Positions 1-9,641 are shown, counted from the stretch's first letter. The stretch is 64,000 nt of DNA from Kutzneria sp. CA-103260 (GCF_018263855.1 NZ_CP073318.1:3596001-3660000); one strand, 5' to 3'. Program-made: numbers and translations. Notes: generated by a model from the letters alone, not told the origin.

Positions 1-215
1 GCCACGTCCGTGATCACGTTCGCGCCCTCGGACGAGCAGGTCTCGGTGAGATGGGCGAGGAATCCCTTCCAGCGGGTGGTCTGCCCGCGGCGTGCGTAGC
101 GGGCTGTGGGGCCGTAGGGAGAGACGATCGCGCGGGATGAGGGCGGCAGCCCGCCATCCTCGTCGGTGCGCCAGCGCAGGCGGCTCGCCGCGTCGCGGTA
201 GTTAGAGGCAGCCCC
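1..215 (-). pseudogene. Transposase fragment, IS1182-like
   Basis: The minus strand reads, without stops up to the window edge, a segment with the order RLRWRTDEDG, SPYGPTARYARR, WKGFLAHLTETC and NVITDV. This resembles the middle of IS1182-type DDE transposases, where a SPYDPEARY-like stretch is followed by GYKVHLTETC. The remainder lies beyond base 1 and no start region is recognisable upstream, so it is a partial copy or decayed remnant. The family assignment is from memory of the motif order. Confidence 0.5.
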
Positions 216-579
216 GCACGCTGGCCGTGGAGTTGCCGTTGCAAGACAGTGAACTGGTGGGGCGCAGCGCGAGGATCTCAACGTCCTTCTCTCGGTCGGT
301 CATCGGTAGTAGCCGCAACGCGGCGAAGGCGTGGGTGACGGCGAGACAAGCGAAGCGACGCGAACTGCACACCCGGCGCGCTCAACCCCAAGGTCACCCA
401 GACCACGATCGGCGCCACCATCTGCCATGCCGGCCACACCAGCGCTATCCGTCCTCCCGAGGCTGGCCGGCGGATTCTCGGGTCGCGGCACGGCGACGCG
501 GGCGACGGTCCGCGCGCCGAGCCGGCGGTGGTTCAGCTGCCGGGTTTTCGGGTCGACGTCACCCGAGCCGGCGACGTCG
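216..579. other. No gene recognised
   Basis: Several overlapping open frames exist here but none has recognisable motifs, a good ribosome-binding site or normal actinobacterial composition. The stretch is probably degenerate sequence between the transposase scrap and the COG4705 gene. Confidence 0.4.
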
Positions 580-1494
580 TCAGGTCAGCTCGGCAGTGAC
601 GCCGAGACTGGTGCGGGTACATGGCACTTGGGTGGTGACCGCGCCGTTGGGTTGTTGCGGGCGGCCGGTTCGACGGCTGACCGGGTAGGGCAGCGGCTCC
701 AGCGGATGCTGTCGGACCCGGAGGGTCTGATAGGCGACCAGGAGGAGGAGCAGGGCGAACAAGGTCGCCGAGCCCCACAGGGTTCCCCAACCCAGCCCGC
801 CTTCGTCGACCGGCTTGATCAGGGAGTCTCCGCCGGCCGCGCCGAGCGGGCGGGTGAGGATGAACGCCAGCCAGAACAACACCATGCCGTTGATGTTGGT
901 CAGGTAGTGCAAGGCGATGATCACCACCATGATGCCGGCGATGATGAGGAAGGCGTTGGCGAAGCCCAGGCCAGTCTCGTCGGACAGCCAGTCGCCGCTG
1001 GCCGTGCCCAACGTGTTGGACACCAGGATCGCCACCCAGTAGAGGATCTCGCCCTTGCAGCTGGCGATGTCCTCCACGTCGTAGGTCTGCCCGGTGCGCC
1101 ACCAGACGAGGAAGATGATCGCCAGCAGGCTGGTCAGGACAAGCGCGCCCCAGCCGTAGCCGATGCCGTTCTCGGCACTGCCGTCACCGGGTCCACGGTC
1201 GATGAAGTCGGAGACCTCGGTGCCGACCATGCTGGTGCCGAGCACCACAGCCCAGTAGACGGCCGAGTGAAACCGCTTGGCCCTGACCTGGACGGTGAGG
1301 ACGACGGCGAAGAAGGCAAGGAAGACCAACGCCGTGACGACGTAGCCGATCTGGAGGGTGATGCCGAACAGGTCGCCGGCGGTTTCGCCCAACGTCACCG
1401 CGACGATCTTCAGGGCCCAGAACAATATCGTGACGTGGGGCAGCTTACGCATCACGTAGCGGTCCAGATGTTCCGCCCCTGGAGTCTGGCTCAT
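580..1494 (-). CDS. COG4705/DUF347-type multi-pass membrane protein
   Basis: This 304-residue integral membrane protein belongs to the uncharacterised COG4705 (DUF347) family. Four internal repeats are visible, each beginning near a Gly/Asp motif at the start of a helix pair: TLGETAGD, MVGTEVSDFID, TLGTASGDWLSD and PLGAAGGDSL. This gives about eight hydrophobic segments. The ATG at 1494 was chosen because GGAGAGC precedes it closely and the family begins with the sequence before the KLPHVTILFW segment; the long upstream extension of the frame is not protein-like. Members are loosely linked to metal or ion handling, but no function is established. The last ~50 residues are polar and low in complexity. 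No operon partner is present. Confidence 0.8.
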   Translation of the reverse strand: MSQTPGAEHLDRYVMRKLPHVTILFWALKIVAVTLGETAGDLFGITLQIGYVVTALVFLAFFAVVLTVQVRAKRFHSAVYWAVVLGTSMVGTEVSDFIDRGPGDGSAENGIGYGWGALVLTSLLAIIFLVWWRTGQTYDVEDIASCKGEILYWVAILVSNTLGTASGDWLSDETGLGFANAFLIIAGIMVVIIALHYLTNINGMVLFWLAFILTRPLGAAGGDSLIKPVDEGGLGWGTLWGSATLFALLLLLVAYQTLRVRQHPLEPLPYPVSRRTGRPQQPNGAVTTQVPCTRTSLGVTAELT

Positions 1495-2160
1495 GTGCTC
1501 TCCGTTCCGATGCGGCCATAGGCGGCCGGACGTCGTGATGGGATGGGAACCGTCCGCGCATCCCATGTCTGACTTCGGGGCGGAAGTGGGATGTCGGAAC
1601 GAGCCGGAACCGGGATCGGCGTCGGTCCTTCCATCGGGATGCCGTGGCCCGGGAGATCGGCGGGACTCACTGTCCCGCAGCCCCACGCCGACGACCAGGG
1701 TTGACCTTTGACGCGCATGCTCGGTCGTGTCGGGGACCGCGCTGTTCTGGTCCGCGCCAGTTTCAGGCACTGGGGTTGGAAATCACGCGATCGGTGAGCG
1801 AGCCTCACGGACCGTGCCGCGAGCGGCCGTCCTCGCGGAGACTGCCCAGCAGCGTGCAGGAACCCGGCGGCCTCAACGCCGCGCGGTGTCATGCAACTGT
1901 GTTCGGCCCGCACGACAACGCCGACGCCCATCGGATCGCACCGTGTTCCCTGAGGTTGACGGTGAGCCGCGCCAGCACACGCCCACACTGGACGCGCTCG
2001 CGTGATCGGGAAGACGCTGCTCCACTAGTGGCGCAGCAGCACCACCGACGCGGACAGCAGCGCGCGAGTTGCTCGGTACAGCAGCGACACGATCACGCCG
2101 GGGGCAGCATCCCAGCTGCCAACGAAGGGCTGCGTACCGAGTTGCCACCTGCGGCGATGA
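1495..2160. other. Intergenic, no gene recognised
   Basis: Several long overlapping frames are open on both strands but none shows a domain, hydrophobic pattern or plausible start. The part near 1495-1560 should contain the promoter of the COG4705 gene. Nothing else is identified. Confidence 0.4.
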
Positions 2161-2193
2161 CCGTGCCGGCGACCCGGTGGGCCTCCGGCACGG
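2161..2193 (-). terminator. Hairpin terminator after the Asp-box protein gene
   Basis: A perfect 9-base inverted repeat (CCGTGCCGG / CCGGCACGG, arms 2161-2169 and 2185-2193) lies four bases beyond the stop codon of the leftward gene. There is no T-tract, which is usual for actinobacterial terminators. Confidence 0.6.
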
Positions 2194-2196
2194 GCG

Positions 2197-4398
2197 TCAG
2201 ACGACGGTGAGCGAGTAGAAGCCCCGTCCGAAGGTCGCGATCACCAGACGGTGGTGCTGCTGGTCGTAGGCGATGTCGTCAACGGGCACCAGCGGCAGGT
2301 TCTGGCCCAGTCGCGCCCAATGGCCCGATCCGGCCGGGCTGGCGAACACGCCCTGGTCGGTGCCGGCGTAGAGGATGCCGCCGCCCGCCCCGATCACCAG
2401 CGTGTTCACCGGCGCCTGCGGCAGATCGCCGGACAGGTCCGTCCAATGCCGGCCACTGTCGTTGGTACGCAACACATGTGGCTGCGCCGAGCCGGACCGG
2501 TAGCCGGACAGCGTCACATAGGCGGCGTTCGAGTTGTGCGGATCCACGACGACCTTCGTCACCCACGGTTGGCCGGTGAGCACGTTGGTCCAGGTGGCGC
2601 CGAGGTTGTGGGTGACCCAGACCCGGCCGTCGTCGGTGCCGGCCCAGACCGTGTGCTGGTCCGAACCCGCGGCGACGGTGGTGATGGTGCCGAACGGGTA
2701 GTCGTCCTTGCCGGGGCCGCCGGTCAGGTCGGGGCTGATCGCGGTCCAGGTGACGCCGCCATCGGTGGATCGGTTGAGCCGGTTGCCGCCGTAGTACATG
2801 GTCTTCGGATTGGTCGGGTCGAACTGCACCGGGGTCAACCAGTTCCGGCGATCGGCGGTAGTGGCGTCGGTGAAGTCGGTCATGGTGGCGCCGCCGTCGG
2901 TCGACCGCGCGCAGTTGCCGTACTGGAGGCAGGCGAAGACCGTGTTGTCGTCGGCCGGGCTGATCAGGTTCTGCTGGCCGTCGCCGCCGTAGTACTCGTT
3001 GAACCGCGGGCCGCCCCAGGACCGCAGCGACCCGTTGTCCTGCGCGCCACCGGAAATGCGCGAGGTGTCCGCCGGCGTGATCGCGACGCTGTAGAACTGC
3101 GTGAACGGCTCGCTCACAGCGTGCGTCCAGCCGCCGTCGCCGTTGCTGTCGGACCGGTATACGCCGCCGTCGTCGCCCAGGTAGACGCGGTTGGGATGGC
3201 GTGGGTCCCACACCATCGCATGTTGGTCGGAATGCACGGCGCCGTTGTCGTCGGTCCAGGTCTGGCCGCCGTTGTGCGAGGTCAGCAGGGGGACGCCGGC
3301 GACCTGCACGTGCTGGGCGTCGCGCGGGTCGACCCAGATCTTGCCGAACCACCAGCTGTAGCTGGACTGGGAGTCGACCAGCTCGGGAGTGTCGGGCAGC
3401 CTGGTCCAGGTGGTGCCGGCGTCGGCAGAGGTGTAGGCGCTGCCGTAGGAGCCGCCGGTCTTGCCGACGACGGCGTACATCCGTTGCGGCTGGGAGGCGG
3501 AGATGCCGAATCCGTACCGGCCGACGTCGGGGCCGGTGGCGGGCAGGCCGCCGCCGAGCTGCTGCCAGGTCGTGCCGCTGTCCGTCGAACGGTACAGACC
3601 GGAACCGACGCCGCCGTAGACACGCTGGTCGGGCTGTCGGCGGTGATCCCAGAGCGCGGCGTAGACGCGGCGTGGGTCGGCCGGGTCGAACTGGACGTCC
3701 ACCGCGCCGGTGAACTCGTTCGGCGTAGTCAGGACCCGGCGCCAGGTCGCGCCGGCGTCCGAGCTGAGGTAGACGCCTCGGTCGCCGCCCGGGGAGTACA
3801 GGGAGCCGTTGGCCGCGACAAGGATCCGTTGCGGGTTGGACGGGTCGATGGCGATGGCGCCGATCGTGCCGGAGTCGGGCAGGCCTGTCTGGCGCCAGGT
3901 CGCGCCGTGATCGGTGGACCGGTAGAGGCCGGTGCCTTCGTACGTCACGCTGCCGCCGCCCGGGTTGGGCTCGCCGGTGCCGACGTAGACCGTGCCGTTC
4001 GGGGCTACTGCGACGGCGCCCATCGCCTGGGTTGAATCCTGCGGCCACGCGGCGGTGAAGCTGCGGCCGGCGTCGGTTGATCTCCACAGGCCGCCGCTCG
4101 CCGAGGCGGCGTACAGGGCATCGGCTTTGGTGGGGTCCATTGCCAGGCTGACTACCCGGCCGCCGATGTTCGTCGGGCCGAGTTGTTGCCAGGCGCCGCC
4201 GACGGTGGGCAGTCTGCGCGCCTCGGCGGCGGCCTGTTCGTAGGCGTGCCGGGGAAGGGACTGGCCCGGCACGGTTTTCTGCACGTAGCTGTAATCAGCC
4301 GGTGCCGCCGGGCCACTGTCATCATCGTCGTCCATCGGGTGAGCCGATGGTGCGACCAACGTGCCGGCGAGGACGACGGCCACTGCCAAGCGGAGCAT
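2197..4398 (-). CDS. Secreted Asp-box (BNR/sortilin-like) beta-propeller protein
   Basis: This 733-residue exported protein starts with a Sec signal peptide (MLRLAVAVVLAGTLVAPSAHP) followed by an acidic DDDDD linker. The body carries about ten Asp-box repeats of the form STDxGxTW, for example WRSTDAGRSF, YRSTDHGATW, YRSTDSGTTW and NRSTDGGVTW, spread over the whole length. This predicts one or two large beta-propellers of the VPS10/sortilin or GH74-like type. ATG 4398 is preferred over ATG 4404 because GAAGGAG lies about six bases before it. Such proteins bind or cleave extracellular polysaccharide, but no GH74 catalytic pair can be assigned. A hairpin follows the gene. It is next to a secreted GH31 enzyme, which suggests a role outside the cell. 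Confidence 0.8.
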   Translation of the reverse strand: MLRLAVAVVLAGTLVAPSAHPMDDDDDSGPAAPADYSYVQKTVPGQSLPRHAYEQAAAEARRLPTVGGAWQQLGPTNIGGRVVSLAMDPTKADALYAASASGGLWRSTDAGRSFTAAWPQDSTQAMGAVAVAPNGTVYVGTGEPNPGGGSVTYEGTGLYRSTDHGATWRQTGLPDSGTIGAIAIDPSNPQRILVAANGSLYSPGGDRGVYLSSDAGATWRRVLTTPNEFTGAVDVQFDPADPRRVYAALWDHRRQPDQRVYGGVGSGLYRSTDSGTTWQQLGGGLPATGPDVGRYGFGISASQPQRMYAVVGKTGGSYGSAYTSADAGTTWTRLPDTPELVDSQSSYSWWFGKIWVDPRDAQHVQVAGVPLLTSHNGGQTWTDDNGAVHSDQHAMVWDPRHPNRVYLGDDGGVYRSDSNGDGGWTHAVSEPFTQFYSVAITPADTSRISGGAQDNGSLRSWGGPRFNEYYGGDGQQNLISPADDNTVFACLQYGNCARSTDGGATMTDFTDATTADRRNWLTPVQFDPTNPKTMYYGGNRLNRSTDGGVTWTAISPDLTGGPGKDDYPFGTITTVAAGSDQHTVWAGTDDGRVWVTHNLGATWTNVLTGQPWVTKVVVDPHNSNAAYVTLSGYRSGSAQPHVLRTNDSGRHWTDLSGDLPQAPVNTLVIGAGGGILYAGTDQGVFASPAGSGHWARLGQNLPLVPVDDIAYDQQHHRLVIATFGRGFYSLTVV

Positions 4399-4510
4399 CC
4401 ACATCTCCTTCGCGCATCGTCTGGTGACGATGTGCACGCTAGGAGTCATGGCCGGCGGACGGCAGCCGTCGAAGGTCGGACAGTCGTACGGGTTTGCCCG
4501 TTCAGGCCGC

Positions 4511-4528
4511 GCACCTGCACCCAGGTGC
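4511..4528 (-). terminator. Short hairpin after the GH31 gene
   Basis: GCACCTG, loop CACC, CAGGTGC forms a perfect 7-base stem immediately downstream of the leftward GH31 stop codon at 4532. Confidence 0.55.
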
Positions 4529-4531
4529 GAG

Positions 4532-7500
4532 TCAGGGCACGGTCCATTGCTGGGCGTTGGTCGCATTGCAGTCGTAGATCTGTAGCTGCGTTCCGTTGGT
4601 GCTGACCGCGTCGGGGTCGTCCAGGCACCGCCCCGACTGCGGGTTGACCAAGGCGTGGTTGGCGCCCTGCTGCCACTGTTGGGCCGTGGTTCCGTTGCAG
4701 TCCCACAACTGCACCAACGTGCCGTTGGCCGTTGCCCCACCGCTGACGTCCATGCACTTGCCGAGCGCCTGCAAGGCGCCGTTCGTCGTCACGGTCCACT
4801 GCTGCGCACTGGTGCCATTGCAGTCCCACAGCTGCACCGCGGTGCCGTTGGCCGTGCCCGCGTTGTTGACGTCGATGCACTTGCCGGCCAGCGCGGAGGT
4901 GATCGGTCCGGTGGGCGTGCCCAGCGCGTACGTGACGGTCACCGGCGCCGACGTCGGCAGCGAACCGGTCTGCACGGTGGCGGTTCGGCTGCCGGCGTCG
5001 TAGCTCGCGGACACGGTGGATCCGTTGACGGTGACCTTCGACGGAGCCGCGTACAGATTGTGGATCTTGACGGTCCAGGTCCGGTTGGCCACTGCGCCCG
5101 GGTACGTGCCCTGCCGCGCGCCGATGGTCAGGGTGTGCGAACCGTCCGAGTAGCCGATCGGCGTCGTGGCCGACTGCCCGGACTGGTAGCCGTTGCCCTG
5201 GCCGGAGTCCTCGTAGAGGGAGAAGGATCCGTCGCCGCCGGCCGCCACGTCCACGCTCACCTGGTTCATCGGGCTCTGGTTGGCGGAGTCGACGTAGTCG
5301 CTGCGAGTCGTCATGATCCCACCGGAACGCAGGAACACCGGCATAGTGTCCAACGTCGTGGTGACCTGGGCGGTGCCCGGACCGGTGTAGGTGCGGCCGG
5401 TGAAGTAGTCCGTCCAACTGCCCGGCGGGAACCAGACGGTGGAGCTCACCGAACCGGTGCCGGGCGTGCTGACCGGTGCGACCAGCACGTCGTCGCCGTA
5501 GGTGTACTCCCCCGCGTAGCTGTACGCCTCGTTGTACTCGGGGTAGTTCAGGTACAGGCCGCGCACGATCGGCAGGCCGGTGTCCACCGCCTGGCGGGCC
5601 AGCGTGTACGTGTACGGCACGAGGGATTCCCGCAGCCGCAGGAACTTCTCGGTCGCGGCCGCCGTCGCCGCGCTGTAGTTCCACGGCAGCCGGTCGCCGT
5701 GGTCGGAATGCAGCCGCAGGATCGGTTGGAACGTGCCAAGCTGCACCCAGCGGGCGTACAGGTCCTCGTTGTCGTGGCCGTTCGAGGCGTTCGCGGAGTT
5801 CTGGTAGAAGCCACCGATGTCGTGGGACACATAGGGTTCGCCGATCCCGCTGCCCTCACGGGCGGTGAACTGCGCCTCGAACGCGAGCATCGCCCACGTC
5901 GGCGACGTGTCGCCGGTGAAGTGCACGGCCGAGCGGTGATCGGCCCACGCACCGGTCGACGGCGGCGTGAACACCGAGTAGTCGTTGCCGTTGCCGCCGA
6001 TCCGGCCCAGCACGTACCCACGACCGCCCATCGCGTCCGCGTGCGCCTTGTACTGCGCGTTGATCCAGCTGTCCGGGGTGACCCCGGCGTTGACCGGCGT
6101 GCCGCCCTCGCCGTTGGACTGGTCCAGCCACCAGACCGGCTGGCCGTTCTGCTCGAGCGAGCTGTGCAGGTTGAAGTACGCCTTGAGCTGCGCCGGATCC
6201 AGGAAGTTGAATATCTTGCAGTCGCCGATGCTGTAGCAGCTGCTGTCGGCCAGCGTGCCGGCGGTCGCGACGGTAGCGGCGTACTGGGGGTCGCCGGGCG
6301 CGATGCTCGGGTGGATGTTCAGCGACGTCTGCAGGTCCTGCGACGCCGCCCAGCTGAAGAACGCCTTCGGATCGGGGACCAGGCTGGAGTTGAACTCCCA
6401 GCCGTCCCAGGCGTTCGGCGCCTTCCAGTCGGTGTCCGCGACCAGGGTGTCAATCGGCGTCCGATTGGCACGGAACGCCGGGATCAGCGTGTTCTGGTAA
6501 TCGGACGCGCTGTACGGGTAGTACCGGCTGTACCAGACGCCGAACGCCTCACGCGGCAGCAGCGGCGATGGGCCGGTCAGGTCGTGGAGGTCCTTGAGGC
6601 CCTGCTTGTAGTTGTGTCCGTAGCCGAAGAAGTAGCCGTCCTGGTACGGCTGCCCGCTGTGGGACGGCCTCGGGGTGACGGTGCCATCGGTGTCCAGGAT
6701 CGCCGACTGCGTGTCGTCCATCAGGTACCAGCCGTCACGGGAGAGCACGCCGTCGGCCATCGCGGCGGGACCGCCCTGACCGTCCAGGCCACGACGATAG
6801 CCGCCGAGGTTGTTGTCCGGAGTGGACACCGGCGTCGGGTACGCGGCGCCGACCGGCGTCACCGCGACGGAATCGACGTTCACATTGCAGGAGTCGTTGC
6901 TGCCACAGGAAATCGACATCGGCGCGCCACCGGCGGGCAGAGTCACCGTGGCGCTGGCGACCGACCACGTGTCCCAGTTGGCCGTCACGGGGAGGCTCAC
7001 CTGCTGTGTGCTGTCGCCGGTGGTCACCGTGACGGTGCGGGTCTCGTTCTTGTTGTCGCCACCGGTCGCGTTGGCGTAGCGGAGCTGCACGGCGTACTGA
7101 CCGGCCGCCGGCACTCCGGATTCCTGCCAGCCGATCTTCGCGCCCGCGGCGGCGAAGCCGGCGACGAACCCGCTGCCGGTGTATCCGCCGTGGTCGCTGG
7201 CAATGGCGGCGCTACCGGACAGCGCAAGCCCCTCGGCTTCGCATCCGGCGCCGACGGCGCAGGTGCCCGGGAAGCTCGGATGGGCCGTGACGGCCTGTGA
7301 CCCGGCGGTCAGGTCGACGCTGAGGTTTCCTGGGCCGAAAGGTCCCGAGTTCTCCAGGTACCGCAGTGTCACGGAGGCGGTCTGGATGATCCGGTAGCCG
7401 TTGGCCACCGACGTCGTGTACGGCGGCGTCGGCATCGACCGGTTGATCGCGTTGAACGTCGGCCGGTCCTCGAAGCCGCCGTCGCCGGCGTACTCGACCC

Positions 7501-7651
7501 GGATCAGGGTCGGCGACTCGACGGTGAACCGCGCGTTCCCATCGGTCACGCTCCCCGTGGCCGCCGCCGCGCTGGATGCGAGTGCGGGGGCGAAGACCGC
7601 AGCGAGCGCCAGCGCGGCGGGCCCGACGGCCCACCGGAGTCGTCGGCTCAT
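4532..7651 (-). CDS. Secreted GH31 family glycosidase with CBM and ricin-type lectin
   Basis: A 1039-residue exported enzyme. Order of parts: signal peptide ending near SSAAAA (about 1-31); N-terminal beta-sandwich; an inserted CBM6/35-like module (about 140-280, ending in the Cys-containing SCGSNDSCNVNVDSV); the GH31 barrel (about 300-740); a DUF5110-like beta domain; and about 125 C-terminal residues with three ricin B repeats of the QxW type (QQWTV, QQWQQ, QQWTV). The likely nucleophile is the Asp of WWLDQSN, and the acid/base Asp lies in FTGDTSPTW. WWLDQSN differs from the common GIWxDMNE, so the substrate may not be plain alpha-glucoside. ATG 7651 was chosen because it begins the signal peptide, although its ribosome-binding site is weak. 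Confidence 0.85.
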   Translation of the reverse strand: MSRRLRWAVGPAALALAAVFAPALASSAAAATGSVTDGNARFTVESPTLIRVEYAGDGGFEDRPTFNAINRSMPTPPYTTSVANGYRIIQTASVTLRYLENSGPFGPGNLSVDLTAGSQAVTAHPSFPGTCAVGAGCEAEGLALSGSAAIASDHGGYTGSGFVAGFAAAGAKIGWQESGVPAAGQYAVQLRYANATGGDNKNETRTVTVTTGDSTQQVSLPVTANWDTWSVASATVTLPAGGAPMSISCGSNDSCNVNVDSVAVTPVGAAYPTPVSTPDNNLGGYRRGLDGQGGPAAMADGVLSRDGWYLMDDTQSAILDTDGTVTPRPSHSGQPYQDGYFFGYGHNYKQGLKDLHDLTGPSPLLPREAFGVWYSRYYPYSASDYQNTLIPAFRANRTPIDTLVADTDWKAPNAWDGWEFNSSLVPDPKAFFSWAASQDLQTSLNIHPSIAPGDPQYAATVATAGTLADSSCYSIGDCKIFNFLDPAQLKAYFNLHSSLEQNGQPVWWLDQSNGEGGTPVNAGVTPDSWINAQYKAHADAMGGRGYVLGRIGGNGNDYSVFTPPSTGAWADHRSAVHFTGDTSPTWAMLAFEAQFTAREGSGIGEPYVSHDIGGFYQNSANASNGHDNEDLYARWVQLGTFQPILRLHSDHGDRLPWNYSAATAAATEKFLRLRESLVPYTYTLARQAVDTGLPIVRGLYLNYPEYNEAYSYAGEYTYGDDVLVAPVSTPGTGSVSSTVWFPPGSWTDYFTGRTYTGPGTAQVTTTLDTMPVFLRSGGIMTTRSDYVDSANQSPMNQVSVDVAAGGDGSFSLYEDSGQGNGYQSGQSATTPIGYSDGSHTLTIGARQGTYPGAVANRTWTVKIHNLYAAPSKVTVNGSTVSASYDAGSRTATVQTGSLPTSAPVTVTYALGTPTGPITSALAGKCIDVNNAGTANGTAVQLWDCNGTSAQQWTVTTNGALQALGKCMDVSGGATANGTLVQLWDCNGTTAQQWQQGANHALVNPQSGRCLDDPDAVSTNGTQLQIYDCNATNAQQWTVP

Positions 7652-7839
7652 CGGACCGTCCAATCCTGGTTGGTGGCCGATCATGTTACTGACCAGTTCG
7701 GTTCGCACCAGCAGGTTCACACAGCCGGACCAGTGACAACCATCGCGTGGGCGAAGCGCGCCCGGTTCGTCCCCTCGCCCGTCACATCGAGCTTTTCTTA
7801 CGATTCCTATCCATCCACCATGACGGCGAAGACCGGCTG

Positions 7840-8075
7840 CTGTGGCCGGCGGCGTTCCACAGCAGGCCGCCCGACACCTGCCCCAGTGTGAACGTCTTGG
7901 TAGGCAAGGAAAGGATGCCCGCCAAGGGGTTCAACACCGTGCGGATGATCGGGATGAAGCGAGCGAGCACGATCGCCTTGCCGTGGCCGTAGCGCTCGAA
8001 CAGCGCCTCGCCACGAACAACCCCTTTGGCCAGATGGGGATTGTGCCTGCGGGCCAGTAGCGCCCGACCGCAGCG
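7840..8075 (-). pseudogene. DedA-family membrane protein fragment
   Basis: The minus strand preserves a piece typical of DedA/SNARE-associated proteins: HNPHLAKGVV, YGHGKAIVLARFIPIIRTV, NPLAGILSLPTKTF and GGLLWNA. It then runs into unrelated sequence (HSSRSSPSWWM) where a frame change would be needed to continue, and the N-terminal membrane helices are missing. I read it as a decayed copy. Confidence 0.65.
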
Positions 8076-8217
8076 CGGGATCGTCGCCGCGCCGGCGCGG
8101 GCCCGCGAGGCGACCGAGCGGGCCGTCCGGCTCTGAGTCACACCCGGAAAGGCGAACCGATCACCGGACCGGCGCGGCATGATCGAACGGTCGGCCGACA
8201 ACACGGAGGGGACGCGG

Positions 8218-8778
8218 ATGCTGTACATGTTCGGGTTCGATCGAATCGGTGTCGTGCTCGGAGACCTGTTCTTCGTGGATCCGGAACCGGTCAAGGGCCA
8301 GGAGGGCGCCGAGCACGGTGTCCGGCTCGAGCTGCGGCTCATCGAACGCGGTCCGCTGAAGGGCACCATCTACTCGGCCTATCCCATCGCGGTCGAGGAC
8401 CCGGTGTGGCGGGCGGATTTCCTGGAGTCGGTCGACGGGCGCCCGGGCAGCTTCGACCGCACCCACCACCATCCGGCCTTCACCGGCTGGAACCCGGGCG
8501 CCCGGGTGTTCACGCGTGAGCTGTCCGCTGATCCGCTGGGCTGGCTGGCCGGCAAGCTCGCCGACCTCGACGGCGTGCTGGCCGAGGCCGGATTCCCCGC
8601 CGACACCGTGGGTCCCGACGACGCCGCCGAACTCCGACTGGCCGCGCCCGAGATCGTCGCCGCCACCGGCCGGCTGCTCGGCCGCGTTCGCGCCGGCGAG
8701 CTCGGCAATGCCCCGGCCGCCGAACAACTCGTCGCCACCGACGGCCGGCCTGCACTGGTGAGGTCCGGCTGGCTGTGA
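8218..8778 (+). CDS. Conserved hypothetical protein
   Basis: A 186-residue soluble protein of unknown function. ATG 8218 is preferred to the upstream in-frame ATG at 8179 because GGAGGGG precedes it at six bases and the protein-like sequence begins there (MLYMFGFDRIGVVLGDLFFVDPEP). The N-terminal half is beta-rich and contains DRTHHHPAF, which could bind a metal. The C-terminal third is an Ala/Glu-rich helical segment. No domain was recognised and it has no obvious operon partner. Confidence 0.6.
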   Translation: MLYMFGFDRIGVVLGDLFFVDPEPVKGQEGAEHGVRLELRLIERGPLKGTIYSAYPIAVEDPVWRADFLESVDGRPGSFDRTHHHPAFTGWNPGARVFTRELSADPLGWLAGKLADLDGVLAEAGFPADTVGPDDAAELRLAAPEIVAATGRLLGRVRAGELGNAPAAEQLVATDGRPALVRSGWL

Positions 8779-8808
8779 CGTCCCGCGTTCGAGACGGGAT
8801 GGCGGCCG

Positions 8809-8868
8809 TCAGCGTGAGGCGTGGGTGCGGAAGCCCCGGCCGGTCTTGCGGCCGAGGTAGGGCGATCG
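8809..8868 (-). pseudogene. Possible C-terminal remnant of a 3-hydroxyacyl-CoA dehydrogenase
   Basis: About 18 codons on the minus strand read SPYLGRKTGRGFRTHASR followed by a stop at 8809. This resembles the YLGRKTGRGFY ending of 3-hydroxybutyryl-CoA dehydrogenases. Nothing upstream in that frame continues the protein, so this is a scrap at most. Confidence 0.35.
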
Positions 8869-8911
8869 CCGGGCTCGGTGCGCAGACCTCGCTACGCGGT
8901 GTCGAGGGAGT

Positions 8912-9619
8912 TCAGCGAGTGGCCTTGGCGGCCTGCACGATCAGCTCGGCCACCGCGTCCGGCTGGGAGATCGCCACTGCGTGGGACGCTGCCACGCGCA
9001 CCACGTGCGAGCCGGCGCGCTCGGCCATGAACTCCTGCGCCTGGGCCGGGATGGCGTTGTCCCGTTTCGCGATCAACGCCCACGACGGCAGGGTGCGCCA
9101 CGCCGGCTCGCTGGACAGTTCGGTCGTCAGCGCCGCCTGGCGCACCGGGCGCTGGGTGACCGCGAGGATGTTCGTGGTCGCCTCGGGCAGGTCTCCCGCG
9201 ATGACGTCCCGGTAGTGCTCGGGCTTGATCGACAGTTCCGGCTCGCCGTCGTGCTCGACCACGGTGGTGGTGTCCGGACCCAGCTTGGCGCCGGGGAAGC
9301 GGGCGGCCAGACCGAAGGAGCTCTCGCCCTCGTCGGGCTGGAACGCGGCGATGTAGACCAGGGCTTCGACGTTGGAGGCATCCCGGGCGGCGCGGGTGAT
9401 CAGCGTGCCGGCGTAGGAGTGGCCCACCAGGACGACCGGGCCGTCGATGGCCTGGGTGGTCGTGGCGACGTACTGCGCGTCGGACTCCAGGCCGCGCAGC
9501 GGGTTCGCCACGGCAACCGTGTCGTAGCCGCGTTCCTGAAGCCTGGCGATCACGCCACTCCACGCGGAGGAGTCACCGAAGGCGCCGTAGACCAGGACGA
9601 TCGTGGGAGTGGTGCTCAT
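8912..9619 (-). CDS. Alpha/beta-fold hydrolase
   Basis: A 235-residue cytoplasmic esterase-like enzyme. The strand-turn motif VLVYGAFGDSSAW forms the oxyanion region, VGHSYAG carries the nucleophile Ser, and HAVAISQPDAVAELI near the C-terminus supplies the His. This pattern is typical of the small EstC/haloperoxidase-like hydrolases often found under TetR control. The natural substrate is unknown. It is transcribed away from the TetR gene at 9749, and operator-like palindromes lie between them, so the TetR protein is probably its repressor. Confidence 0.85.
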   Translation of the reverse strand: MSTTPTIVLVYGAFGDSSAWSGVIARLQERGYDTVAVANPLRGLESDAQYVATTTQAIDGPVVLVGHSYAGTLITRAARDASNVEALVYIAAFQPDEGESSFGLAARFPGAKLGPDTTTVVEHDGEPELSIKPEHYRDVIAGDLPEATTNILAVTQRPVRQAALTTELSSEPAWRTLPSWALIAKRDNAIPAQAQEFMAERAGSHVVRVAASHAVAISQPDAVAELIVQAAKATR

Positions 9620-9641
9620 GGGTCTTCATCCCTCTACAGGT

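Noticed and set aside
331..1521. A 396-codon plus-strand open frame
   Set aside because: Antisense of the COG4705 membrane protein; its composition is not protein-like.
2251..4035. A 594-codon plus-strand open frame
   Set aside because: Antisense shadow of the Asp-box protein gene, which has a signal peptide and clear repeats.
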